64,000 bases of DNA from an uncultured Ruminococcus sp. GTDB lineage: Bacteria; Bacillota; Clostridia; Oscillospirales; Ruminococcaceae. Location of the stretch: the NCBI GenBank assembly GCA_910576995.1, contig CAJTLC010000007.1, forward strand, positions 1-64,000. The letters run 5' to 3'. This document shows, piece after piece, positions 52,860-60,851 of the stretch (position 1 is the first letter of the stretch; each line of letters starts with the position of its first letter). Made by a program: the position numbers and the translations under genes. The notes under the pieces were generated by a model. That model saw nothing but the letters and a program-made list of their open reading frames with translations. It was not told the DNA's origin and made no database searches.

Positions 52860-54560
52860 TTATTCTTCATCTTCTTTTTTGACTGCGGCGGCATTAACAG
52901 TATTCAAAAATGCCGTCGGATCGAGACAAACGCCCTGATAGCGTACTTCGAAATGACAATGATTGCCCGTGGAATTTCCGGTAGTTCCGACAAAACCGAT
53001 AAGCTGTCCCTTTGAAACATACTGTCCCTCAACTGCATAAACGTAGATCATATGCGCGTAAACAGTCGCGTAACCGTCGGGATGCTCGATCATTACAACG
53101 TTTCCGTAACCTCCGGAATTCCAGCCCGCCGAAACAACAAGTCCGTCCGCAGCGGCGTAAATCTCCGTAGATTCGGGAGCGGCAATGTCAAGTCCCTTGT
53201 GATTTCGGTCGCTGATGAAAGTATCGCTTATCCATCCGCCTGCTACAGGCCAGCCGAACTGACCGCTTCCCATAAGCGGACCGCCAAGATATACCGTATC
53301 GGGATAATCGGGCATTGCGGAATAAGTTCCCACGCCGATAGTTTCCACAACAGGATTTTTCGTGATAACGCTGTCAAGCACCTGCCGCGACGATTCAATG
53401 CCGTCTACGTAGGTTATCTCGATATTGCTGACTTTTTCGCCTCGTTCGCCCTTTACCAGAACAGAACGGACTCCCACGTTCAGCGTGCTTGTCTCAACTT
53501 CGATCGTCTCATAGTCAAGGAACGTAAGGCTTTCCATTTCGCGGACATACTGAATGGGGAGATAGCTTTCGCGTTCGATAACGTTCAGCATCTGACCTTT
53601 TTTTATGCCCTTTTCAGCCTTTGGATTAAGTTCGTTGAATTCGTCAAGACGCATTCCGTATTTCTGAACGACGGACACTGGGGTATCGCCCTCGGCGGCT
53701 ACGTAAACGCGCCGTCTTTCCTTTGTGGAAGTGAGCATATCTATGGTTTCCTGCTGATCCTTCACGCTGCTGAGCAGGTAAATTCCCTCTGTATATTCGA
53801 TCTTATTGACGTATGAAATATTCTTCACGACGCCGTCCGTCTCATAATTAAGAAGTTTTTCATCAAGGGCAGCCTGTACTTCATCTTTATCACGGACAGC
53901 ACCAATAAAATTTCCATCGATGTAGATGCCGTAAGCTTTCGTCAATTCCTCGTCGGAAGCCTCCAGCATTTTATCCGCAAGCTGACCTGCGGTAACAAGC
54001 TGTTCGTTTTCCGAGATTATCCTCAGCGAAAATTTTGCCGAAAGATCAATATTTTCTTCGCCCTCGTTATATGAGATTCGCTGCATTACGTCGCGCTGGG
54101 CAGTTTCGAAATCAGCCTCCGCAGTGATTATTCCAAGCTGTCTGCCGTTGTATTCAACAGCAAGTCCGTATTCAAGTCCGGAACCGTACATAATGACGCC
54201 GATCATGAAAGCCGCCGAAACTATGGGCAGGATATAGTTGAACGCGGAATAAAACACGCCGTTTTCGCCGCAGAAAAACGAGCCTGCAAAATTGATTATC
54301 GCCTTGAAATATTCTTTTTTTCCTGATTTTTTAGCCTTGCGGATATTTCGTGAAAGCTCGTTGGAAACGCGGACTCTTGTGCGGAAAGATTCCGTTAATT
54401 CGCGCAATATCCATAAAAATACTTTAACGCCAAGCCGCAGGATTTCTTCCAGTTCTCCGGCGATAAATTTCACGGTTTTTACTGCCGCGAGAAGTATCGC
54501 CGCAATAAATTTGAATGTGCAAAGCCCCGCTCTGACCGCAAGACCTATAAGAAATTTCAA
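52860..54560 (-). CDS. Membrane-anchored LysM-G5-M23 peptidoglycan endopeptidase
   Basis: About 566 residues from TTG 54560 (AAAGGAG 11 bases upstream); 24 further codons could be read upstream but run through a hairpin. Two membrane segments near the N terminus (FLIGLAVRAGLCTFKFIAAILLAAVK; ILPIVSAAFMIGVIMYGSG). A coiled part follows, then LysM-like GDTPVSVVQKYGMRLDEFNELNP, a G5 domain (ETIEVETSTLNVG to VITKNPVVETIG) and M23 with HKGLDIAAPESTEIYAAADG and the zinc-binding HCHFEV. It should cut cross-bridges in peptidoglycan. In spore formers such proteins resemble SpoIIQ-like or YabE-like factors. Confidence 0.88.
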   Translation of the reverse strand: MKFLIGLAVRAGLCTFKFIAAILLAAVKTVKFIAGELEEILRLGVKVFLWILRELTESFRTRVRVSNELSRNIRKAKKSGKKEYFKAIINFAGSFFCGENGVFYSAFNYILPIVSAAFMIGVIMYGSGLEYGLAVEYNGRQLGIITAEADFETAQRDVMQRISYNEGEENIDLSAKFSLRIISENEQLVTAGQLADKMLEASDEELTKAYGIYIDGNFIGAVRDKDEVQAALDEKLLNYETDGVVKNISYVNKIEYTEGIYLLSSVKDQQETIDMLTSTKERRRVYVAAEGDTPVSVVQKYGMRLDEFNELNPKAEKGIKKGQMLNVIERESYLPIQYVREMESLTFLDYETIEVETSTLNVGVRSVLVKGERGEKVSNIEITYVDGIESSRQVLDSVITKNPVVETIGVGTYSAMPDYPDTVYLGGPLMGSGQFGWPVAGGWISDTFISDRNHKGLDIAAPESTEIYAAADGLVVSAGWNSGGYGNVVMIEHPDGYATVYAHMIYVYAVEGQYVSKGQLIGFVGTTGNSTGNHCHFEVRYQGVCLDPTAFLNTVNAAAVKKEDEE

Positions 54561-54583
54561 TGTAAAACACACTCCTTTTTCAA

Positions 54584-54629
54584 GGCAGCGCCGTACAGAT
54601 CTGTACGACGGCTTTGCACGGCGCTGCCG
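54584..54629. other. Inverted repeat before the M23 gene
   Basis: GGCAGCGCCGT pairs with ACGGCGCTGCC, enclosing the palindrome GTACAGATCTGTAC. It forms a stable hairpin just ahead of the M23 ribosome site on the minus strand and may reduce or regulate translation. Confidence 0.55.
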
Positions 54630-54650
54630 CAAGAATTATTCACCCGTATG

Positions 54651-54739
54651 AGAGCTTGTGTTCATAGGTTCAGCACGCGTCTTTTCGGCAAATTTGTATG
54701 CTCGAAAACACGCATACTCCACCTATGAACGCAAGCTCT
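54651..54739. repeat. Short AGAGC repeat overlapping the luxS 3' end
   Basis: 89 bp. Ends AGAGCTTGTGTTCATAGG and the complement CCTATGAACGCAAGCTCT; inner words CGTCTTTTCGGCAAATTTG and GCTCGAAAACACGCATACTCC as in 5644-5806, without the central core. The last 17 bp are the final codons of luxS. Confidence 0.88.
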
Positions 54740-55199
54740 GAAAGGAATAATCCAGCATTTCCGCCGTATAATTCCTGAGAATTTCCAGAAGAGGCAGAAC
54801 GTCCTTTTTCGCGGAATCGAGATCGTGTTCAAGGTAATTTCCGCATTCTTCGGCGCTCAGACCGGGAACTTCGCCGTTGAAATCCGCAATGAAAGCGAAC
54901 GTTTCACGGACGAGAGTTATGGCGTCGTCCCTTGACATATCGTCGCGCGTGAGAAGATAAAATCCCGTGCGGCATCCCATGGGACCGACGTATACAACGC
55001 TTTCTCCGAAGCGGCTGTTCCGCGCAAATGTTGCAAAAAGATGTTCAATTGTATGCATGGACGGGCTTGAAATATACGCGCCGCCGTTAGGTTTTACCAT
55101 GCGGACGTCATAAGTTACAATATCGCCGTCAATTCGCGATATGTACATTCCAACTCCGAATTTTGTATGATCTACCTGAAAGCTTGCTATTTTTTTCAT
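54723..55199 (-). CDS. luxS: S-ribosylhomocysteine lyase (AI-2 synthesis)
   Basis: 158 residues from ATG 55199 (AGGAG seven bases upstream). The zinc ligands are in SMHTIEHLFAT (two His) and EECGNYLEHDL (Cys), and the catalytic Cys is in MGCRTGFYLL. It converts S-ribosylhomocysteine to homocysteine and the AI-2 precursor DPD in the activated methyl cycle. The last five residues (QSLRS) and the stop TAG lie within the inverted end of a palindromic repeat, so the C terminus was changed by insertion or expansion of the repeat. The catalytic core is intact. Confidence 0.95.
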   Translation of the reverse strand: MKKIASFQVDHTKFGVGMYISRIDGDIVTYDVRMVKPNGGAYISSPSMHTIEHLFATFARNSRFGESVVYVGPMGCRTGFYLLTRDDMSRDDAITLVRETFAFIADFNGEVPGLSAEECGNYLEHDLDSAKKDVLPLLEILRNYTAEMLDYSFQSLRS

Positions 55200-55209
55200 T
55201 TTACTGCTC

Positions 55210-56058
55210 CTATAGCTCAAAAATATTTTTTATATCAATGGGAAGCGGCGCGGAAAATTCCGCTTCCTCCGTTGAATCGGGCAGCCGCAGTATCATTTTT
55301 CCGCAGTGAAGAGCCTGCCGACCGATAAGTTTCCGACTTCCGCCATAAAGGTTGTCGCCTGCGAGAGGATGACCGATGTAGGCGAAATGAACGCGTATCT
55401 GATGAGTTCTGCCCGTTTCGAGATCAATTTTAAGAAGCGTGTGACCGCGGCTGTGCATGATCGGTTCGTAATGCGTAACGGCTCGCTGACCGTCGTCCCG
55501 AACGCAGCGGGTGATGATGCTTTCATGTTCACGTGCGATAGGCGCTTTTATCGTGCCGCTTTCGGTAATTATTCCCTCAGCCGCGGCGAAATATACTTTT
55601 CGGCATTTTTTTTGCAGCAAATTAGCCGTAAATGGATCTTTCGCCGTCAAACACAATCCCGAAGTATCCTTGTCGAGTCGATTGACCGAGCGGAAAGTTA
55701 GCTGCGGATGAAGGTAAGCGAACAGATTAGCAAGAGTATCGCGGCGGTGTCTCACGGACGGATGAACGGGCATTCCCGATGGCTTATCAAAAATTATTAC
55801 GTTTTCGTTCTCGAATATTATATCTGCTTTAAGTTCGCCGTTTGGCTCGATATCGCTGCATTCTCCGCAATTCAGCACAATAACGTCGCCATCGGAAACT
55901 TCGTCGACAGTGCGGATAAATTCGCCGTTTCGCGTGATGCCGCCCTCACGGTTTTTCAGCTTTTGCAGCAGCCTGCGCGATACGCCGCATTTTTCGCGGA
56001 GAAAGCTTTGCAGGGTGACTCTTTCTTCCGAATTTACGGTAAAAACCAACTCTGCCAC
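55210..56058 (-). CDS. RluD-type 23S rRNA pseudouridine synthase
   Basis: About 282 residues from GTG 56058 (AGGAGG nine bases upstream). An S4-like RNA-binding domain (about 1-65: VTLQSFLREKCGVSRRLLQKLKN) and the pseudouridine synthase domain with the catalytic Asp in SVNRLDKDTSGLCL and the family end block LETGRTHQIRVHFAYIGHPLAGDNLYG. It isomerises uridine in rRNA or tRNA; the precise target cannot be told. The first 113 bp overlap the end of the upstream membrane protein gene in another frame. luxS starts 10 bp after its stop. Confidence 0.9.
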   Translation of the reverse strand: MAELVFTVNSEERVTLQSFLREKCGVSRRLLQKLKNREGGITRNGEFIRTVDEVSDGDVIVLNCGECSDIEPNGELKADIIFENENVIIFDKPSGMPVHPSVRHRRDTLANLFAYLHPQLTFRSVNRLDKDTSGLCLTAKDPFTANLLQKKCRKVYFAAAEGIITESGTIKAPIAREHESIITRCVRDDGQRAVTHYEPIMHSRGHTLLKIDLETGRTHQIRVHFAYIGHPLAGDNLYGGSRKLIGRQALHCGKMILRLPDSTEEAEFSAPLPIDIKNIFEL

Positions 56059-56845
56059 TTTGAAATTCCTCCTGTTCGCCGAGAACGTATTCGTCCTCTT
56101 TAAGATAAATGGAAATGCCGATCGAAAATGCGGCGGCGAGTTCCGGAATAAGAAACGGTACGGCAACAATAGTCAGCATTGGCAGAATATATGCTGCGGC
56201 AAGCAATAGCGGCATTTTTCTGCGTCCGCGCATAAATTTAAGACTGCTCATAACTGCGGAAAAACCGCCCTTTTTCGGGAATTCAGCCAAAAGAAACGGG
56301 ACTGCGGTAAGACTTGCTCTGACAGTCAGCCAAAAAAACGCAAAAGCTGCCGAGAGAGCCGCGGCATTTGAAGCGATGATAAGTCCGCGGCTGTCAGCGC
56401 CCTTGGAGACAAGCTGAACTGCGAAACCTGCCAGCAGGATCGAAGGGATCGACGCCGCGGCAGATACCATTTTTGTCCAGAATGCCGCAGAAATGCTGCG
56501 CCGGATGAATCTGCCGTTCAGGAGCATATCCGAAAATGAAGTTTTTTTGCCCTTTTCGTCAGTGAATTCTTTCATCCGGACTGCCGCCGCGCACCATAAA
56601 GGCGGACAGATAAAAAGCCGCAGCGCTGCAAATATTGCCGCTATTGCAAGATGCTCCGAATTTTCCCCCGTAAAAAGGGCAGTAGGCGGCATTTCGCCGA
56701 AATACAGCAAAATACTGTAGAGAGCGGTCTCGGCTGTCCGGAAGAAAAGTTCCGCGCCGAGCGGAAGCAGACAAATAAGCAGTATCCGCCGCCGATTCCC
56801 CTTTATTCTTCGCCGTGAATAACTTATCAGCTCGTATGTTTTCAT
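55946..56845 (-). CDS. Multi-pass membrane protein of unknown function
   Basis: 299 residues with about five TM helices (about 22-45, 66-90, 124-150, 157-180, 213-240). The N terminus is RYSRRRIKGNRRRILL-like basic, and the C-terminal 45 residues (GRVGFYRKFGRKSHPAKLSPRKMRR...) are highly basic. I do not recognise a family. The last 113 bp overlap the pseudouridine synthase gene in a different frame. The overlap may be real coupling or may reflect a lost stop codon that lengthened this protein. Confidence 0.6.
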   Translation of the reverse strand: MKTYELISYSRRRIKGNRRRILLICLLPLGAELFFRTAETALYSILLYFGEMPPTALFTGENSEHLAIAAIFAALRLFICPPLWCAAAVRMKEFTDEKGKKTSFSDMLLNGRFIRRSISAAFWTKMVSAAASIPSILLAGFAVQLVSKGADSRGLIIASNAAALSAAFAFFWLTVRASLTAVPFLLAEFPKKGGFSAVMSSLKFMRGRRKMPLLLAAAYILPMLTIVAVPFLIPELAAAFSIGISIYLKEDEYVLGEQEEFQSGRVGFYRKFGRKSHPAKLSPRKMRRIAQAAAKAEKP

Positions 56846-56907
56846 AATAAACGCATCTCCTTGATAGATATGCGTTTATTATTTGGAATTTTTGGCGAAT
56901 TATTCAA

Positions 56908-57543
56908 TTATTGATCATATTGATCTTCTTTATTGTACGGACAGTAGTTTAATATCTCAAAAGCCTGAGAATTCAGCCACATCTGAGCCGTCACAATAAT
57001 GTCGAAACCCTCTCCCGGTTCGGCAGTAAGATATTTCGGATCGTACTTCGGCAGTCCGAAACCGGTCAGCAGATTGGAGATTATACCGCCGTGAGTTATC
57101 AGCGCGCAATGAGTAAGGCCATTTTCCATCATGTCCGTTATGACGCCGTGGAGTGCCGAAAAAGTCCGCGCGGTCATTTCCCCGAGACTTTCACCATTTG
57201 GTGGACGATTATCGACGCCGCCCTTGAGCCAAGCCTTATAGTCGTCGCGCCTGACAAGTTCGTCAACGGTCTTTCCCTCAAAATCTCCGAAATCGAGTTC
57301 CCGGAATCCTTCGCAGATTATCCGTTCCGTATCGGGGAAAAGGATTTCCGCAGTTTCGGTACAGCGTTTCAACGGAGAGGAATATACGCGGTGGACAGCA
57401 GGATATTCGAATTCGTCCATTTTTGCGGCGAGTTCTCCCGCTCCCTTTGCAGAAAGAGGAAGATCGGTCGAGCCTATGTAAATTCCGTTATCGTTCGCGT
57501 CCGTCCTTCCATGACGGATAATGCTTATTCTGTATCCTTTCAT
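56908..57543 (-). CDS. Histidine phosphatase (phosphoglycerate mutase-like)
   Basis: 211 residues. The catalytic motif is IIRHGRTDANDNGIYIGSTDLPLS, further active-site residues are in VYSSPLKRCTETAEIL, RELDFGDFEGKTVDEL and LITHGGIISNLL. The spacing matches the branch that includes CobC (adenosylcobalamin alpha-ribazole phosphatase) and general phosphatases. No cobalamin genes are nearby, so substrate is unknown. It is monocistronic. Confidence 0.88.
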   Translation of the reverse strand: MKGYRISIIRHGRTDANDNGIYIGSTDLPLSAKGAGELAAKMDEFEYPAVHRVYSSPLKRCTETAEILFPDTERIICEGFRELDFGDFEGKTVDELVRRDDYKAWLKGGVDNRPPNGESLGEMTARTFSALHGVITDMMENGLTHCALITHGGIISNLLTGFGLPKYDPKYLTAEPGEGFDIIVTAQMWLNSQAFEILNYCPYNKEDQYDQ

Positions 57544-57743
57544 AAATTATTCGCGGCCTTTCTTTTCGAGAGCTTGTTCTTATTGTATAAAATGTGCAAA
57601 TATCCGTCAGAATTATAGAAAAAGTTTGAATAATTATGACTATTTACATATTATACAATTTGTATTATAATAAAATTACACTGAAAATATACTATATGTA
57701 ATTTGAATTTGTATATTTATTTTTTATATAGGAGGATTTCCCC

Positions 57744-58472
57744 ATGAATTCGGATTTCGCACGTATTATCACCTTGCAGCGCAAGGAACGCCATATCAGC
57801 CAGAAACAAGCCGCCGCAGATCTCGGCATTTCGCAGGCTCTTCTCTCTCATTACGAAAAGGGCATTCGTGAATGCGGACTTAATTTTCTTGTAAAGATAG
57901 CAGATTATTACAACGTCTCATGCGATTATCTGCTTGGACGAACGCCGGAACCGGAGGGGAAAGTCATCACTATCGAAGATATTCCCGACGACGACGGAAA
58001 CAACAATCTCAAAATGCCGTCGCCCGAGATCATCAATTTCAACAGGCGAATTATTAATAATTCGATCAGTCTGCTGTTCAGTCTTGCCCAGAAAGCAGGC
58101 AGCATCACGCTGATCAAGGAGGTTTCATCCTATCTGATGCTGTCGGTTTACAAGCTGTTCCGTATTGTTTATAATGCCAATCCGCATAACGACCAGAAGC
58201 TTTTCAGGATTCCGAAAGTCATTGCGAACGACAGTTCGAACGCTATCATTTCCATGAGCGAAGCGGATATCAAGGCGGCGTCATGCGGAATTTCCCTTGA
58301 CGGCAACGACTGCGTGGATAATTTTGACACGCTGTATATTACTACGTCGACTTTGCAGAAAGATTACGCGCAGTATTCTTCGTCGCTGCTCAATCTTATC
58401 AAGCGAAGCGAGGAAAGCATCGCCCGTACCCGCGAAAAATATCATGCTACCGAAAACGATAGGGGATATTGA
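57744..58472 (+). CDS. XRE-family transcriptional regulator
   Basis: 242 residues, AGGAGG before ATG. An N-terminal HTH (ITLQRKERHISQKQAAADLGISQALLSHYEKGIRECGLNFLVKIADYYNVSCDYLLG) is followed by a longer helical region (about 95-235) with no recognised ligand domain, which may mediate dimerisation. The upstream 80 bp is very AT-rich with overlapping -10-like sequences. The gene is convergent with the next gene, with a 68-bp inverted repeat between them. Targets are unknown. Confidence 0.8.
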   Translation: MNSDFARIITLQRKERHISQKQAAADLGISQALLSHYEKGIRECGLNFLVKIADYYNVSCDYLLGRTPEPEGKVITIEDIPDDDGNNNLKMPSPEIINFNRRIINNSISLLFSLAQKAGSITLIKEVSSYLMLSVYKLFRIVYNANPHNDQKLFRIPKVIANDSSNAIISMSEADIKAASCGISLDGNDCVDNFDTLYITTSTLQKDYAQYSSSLLNLIKRSEESIARTREKYHATENDRGY

Positions 58473-58473
58473 T

Positions 58474-58541
58474 TTAGGATTTGTTTGAAAAATAGCTATG
58501 GGCGTTTTGACGAATGTATGGATTTTTCAAACAAGCCCTAA
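58474..58541. repeat. Small inverted-repeat element (TTAGG ends)
   Basis: 68 bp. TTAGGATTTGTTTGAAAAAT is complementary to the right end in 18 of 20 positions. It lies in the gap of two convergent genes and its end includes the stop codon of the SseB-like gene. It has no words in common with the AGAGC family beyond the ends; it may act as a two-way terminator. Confidence 0.65.
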
Positions 58542-58975
58542 TTCTTTTTCATATCGAGAGCGATGGCGAGCATATTCTTCGTTATTTCTCCTGCGGTAAA
58601 GCTGCCTGATTCGGGATCGACGTCGAATATAAGGCGAATTCCACGCATTTGGGGAGTGTTTTTAGCCAGTGAGAAAAGTTCCCTTATTTTGCATTTTGCG
58701 AAGCCGAGTTTCATGTCGGCGGCACATTTTTCATCGGGAAATACCAGAAAATAGTGATTGCCCTCGTGGCGTACTATATGAAGCTGCATTGTGAATCCGT
58801 TTTCGTCCTCCTCTGCGACTCCGTTCACGGCAGCGATCGCTTCTTCGTCATTGTTTACCATGTCAGCCAGAGCTATGCCGACGGCAAGTTCAAGGGCTTG
58901 ACCGTCAAGATCGGGAGTTTCGGCTGCTTTTTTGTATACGGCGGCAATTTTCTGCCAGTTGTTCATGTTTTCCAT
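58538..58975 (-). CDS. SseB-like domain protein
   Basis: 145 residues from ATG 58975 (AAGGAAG upstream; the longer frame starts without a ribosome site). A helical first third (NNWQKIAAVYKKAAETPDLDGQALELAVGIALADMVNND) leads to a mixed fold with LHIVRHEGNHYFLVFPDEKCAADMK, which resembles the SseB N-terminal domain pattern of a strand followed by FPVFTDE. The function is unknown; SseB-like modules are found in enhanced-serine-sensitivity proteins. The assignment is weak. Confidence 0.5.
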   Translation of the reverse strand: MENMNNWQKIAAVYKKAAETPDLDGQALELAVGIALADMVNNDEEAIAAVNGVAEEDENGFTMQLHIVRHEGNHYFLVFPDEKCAADMKLGFAKCKIRELFSLAKNTPQMRGIRLIFDVDPESGSFTAGEITKNMLAIALDMKKN

Positions 58976-59043
58976 ACTGCACTTCCTTAATTTAAGTACA
59001 TATATAATAGCATATTTATTTATTTTTGTCAAACGGTAAAATT

Positions 59044-59320
59044 AGAGCTTGTTCACATAAAAATAAAATGCACGTCTTTTCGGCAAATTTTGACGACTAC
59101 TGCGTTGAAAATATTTGACGGGCGTCAGCCCGCCTGCATATTTTCGAGTCTCGGCTGTCGCCTCGGTCGGTGCTTCTGCTTCGCAGAGGTGTCCACTGGA
59201 CACCCGCACCCTTGTATTCGCCAAAATTATGCTCGAAAATTACGCAGATAACAAAATCTTTGATTTTGCTCATCTGCATATGCTTTAGTACCGCACATTT
59301 ATTTTATGTGAACACGCCTA
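59044..59320. repeat. Palindromic repeat, long AGAGC copy before the S10 operon
   Basis: 277 bp. It shares most of its length with 52528-52854. The inverted ends are AGAGCTTGTTCACATAAAAA and TTTTATGTGAACACGCCTA; inside are CGTCTTTTCGGCAAATTTTG, CTGCGTTG, GGGCGTCAGCCCG and ACCCTTG. The promoter of the S10 operon starts 103 bp after it. Confidence 0.9.
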
Positions 59321-59422
59321 AATTGCTGTTTTAAATGGTAAAATTTATAAATATTGTGCATAATGCATATAAAAAGCAGGAAAAGTTAGCGAAAGTTCTA
59401 AAGGAAAAATTTGTGCCGAGGG

Positions 59423-59451
59423 TTGCAATTATATATATATTGTGGTATAAT
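59423..59451 (+). promoter_or_regulatory. Promoter of the S10 operon
   Basis: TTGCAA (59423-59428), 17 bp, TATAAT (59446-59451). Transcription is expected near 59458, giving a leader of about 320 nt. Confidence 0.8.
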
Positions 59452-59457
59452 TAGTAC

Positions 59458-59777
59458 GTTGAGTTTAGCGTATGTATGTACGCTTGCTGCAAAAGATATG
59501 CGCAGAAGCGAAAGGTTGCTGTCGGTAGGACAGGTAATTTTCGTGGAGTATGTCCGATTTCAAACCGGGCGAATGGGATATGGGACACAGTTTGTGGTTA
59601 ATGGTACGGCGCAGCTTGCGTATGCGCTTGTTACGCTCTTTTTGTGTCTTAATAACGTCTTATTCTGCTCGAAAAGCAATTTTTCGAGCGTTTTTTATAA
59701 GTAAGACGACGAAACACACGGCAGCGTGTGCTGATCCCGATCAGCGTCCCCAAAAATTCTTCAAGGAGGCGAAAACA
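59458..59777 (+). promoter_or_regulatory. Structured S10-operon leader with intrinsic terminator
   Basis: The leader contains successive hairpins: AGCGTA/TACGCT (59467-59484 region), CTGTC/GACAG, TGTCC/GGACA over about 40 nt. It then has an intrinsic terminator at 59667-59696: GCTCGAAAA, five-base loop, TTTTCGAGC, G, six T. The terminator is nested in a larger pair CGTCTTA (59656-59662)/TAAGACG (59701-59707). Two more hairpins (CACACGGCAGCGTGTG, GCTGATCCCGATCAGC) precede the rpsJ ribosome site. This layout fits attenuation by a ribosomal protein, by analogy with L4-type control, which I infer and cannot prove. Confidence 0.7.
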
Positions 59778-60092
59778 ATGGCAGTCAACGAAAAGATCAG
59801 ATTCAAGATCAAAGGCTACGATCACGCTACAGTAGATATCGCTGCGGCTAAGATCGTTGAAGCAGCTAAGAGAAGCGGTGCGAGAGTTTCAGGACCCATC
59901 CCGCTCCCTACAAATAAGGAGATCGTTACTATCCTTCGTGCTACTCATAAGTACAAGGACAGCCGCGAGCAGTTCGAAATGAGAACTCACAAGAGACTCA
60001 TCGACGTTATCCGTCCTACGGAAAAGACAACTGCTGCTTTCGATAAGCTTGAGATCCCCGCAGGCGTAGACGTTGTTATGGAAGTTAAGTGA
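59778..60092 (+). CDS. rpsJ: 30S ribosomal protein S10
   Basis: 104 residues from ATG 59778 (AAGGAGG upstream). The sequence KIRFKIKGYDHATVDIAAAKIVEAAKRSGARVSGPIPLPT and HKRLIDVIRPT are diagnostic. A longer frame upstream runs through the leader hairpins and is not used. S10 is part of the 30S head and doubles as NusE in antitermination. First gene of the S10 operon. Confidence 0.98.
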   Translation: MAVNEKIRFKIKGYDHATVDIAAAKIVEAAKRSGARVSGPIPLPTNKEIVTILRATHKYKDSREQFEMRTHKRLIDVIRPTEKTTAAFDKLEIPAGVDVVMEVK

Positions 60093-60201
60093 TTTCCGCG
60101 TACGCTTGAAATTACCGCTTGGGAAGCGGAATGGCGGTAGTCCGCCGGTCATGTTGATATTCATTGATATCAACCAATAACCTGTTTAGGAGGAAATGAA
60201 A

Positions 60202-60834
60202 ATGCAGAAAGGCATTATCGGCAAGAAGATCGGTATGACTCAGATCTTCGACGAAGCAGGAAAAGTTATTCCTGTTACTGTAATCGAAGCCGGTCCCTGC
60301 GTTGTAGTTCAGAAGAAGACCGTTGAAAACGACGGCTACGCTGCACTTCAACTCGGTTTCGGCGACGTAAAGGTTCAGAGAGTCAATAAACCCATGAAGG
60401 GCCATTTTGACAAGGCAGACGTTGCCTGCAAAAAGACTCTGAAAGAATTCAGACTGGACGACTGCGACGCTCTTAACGTTGGCGACATCGTTAAGGCGGA
60501 TACTTTTGCTGTAGGCGATTCTATCGACGTTATCGGCACAAGCAAGGGCAAGGGTTTCCAGGGCGCTATCAAACGTCACAACCAGCACAGACTTAAGGAA
60601 ACTCACGGTACAGGCCCTGTTCACAGACAGGCAGGTTCCATGGGCGCTTGCTCCTCGCCTTCAAGAATCTTCAAGGGCAAGGGCATGGCTGGTCACATGG
60701 GCGCTGAGCAGGTAACAGTTCAGAATCTCGAAGTGGTTAAGATAGACACAGAAAACAATCTCATCGCTATCAAGGGTGCAGTTCCCGGCCCTAAGGGCGG
60801 AATCGTTTATATCGTTGACAGCGTTAAGGCTTAA
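60202..60834 (+). CDS. rplC: 50S ribosomal protein L3
   Basis: 210 residues from ATG 60202; AGGAGG is eight bases upstream, the ATG at 60196 is only two. KGIIGKKIGMTQIFDEAGK and RHNQHRLKETHGTGPVHRQAGSMGA are family signatures, with the ribosomal loop near the peptidyl transferase centre. Confidence 0.98.
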   Translation: MQKGIIGKKIGMTQIFDEAGKVIPVTVIEAGPCVVVQKKTVENDGYAALQLGFGDVKVQRVNKPMKGHFDKADVACKKTLKEFRLDDCDALNVGDIVKADTFAVGDSIDVIGTSKGKGFQGAIKRHNQHRLKETHGTGPVHRQAGSMGACSSPSRIFKGKGMAGHMGAEQVTVQNLEVVKIDTENNLIAIKGAVPGPKGGIVYIVDSVKA

Positions 60835-60851
60835 GGAAGGAGGAAACGTAA

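Noticed and set aside
5644..59320. CRISPR array
   Set aside because: Repeats are long, dispersed singly over 54 kb and palindromic over their full length; no regular spacers and no cas genes.
52528..59320. Insertion sequence
   Set aside because: No transposase frame inside or beside the repeats and no clear target duplication; MITE-like at most.
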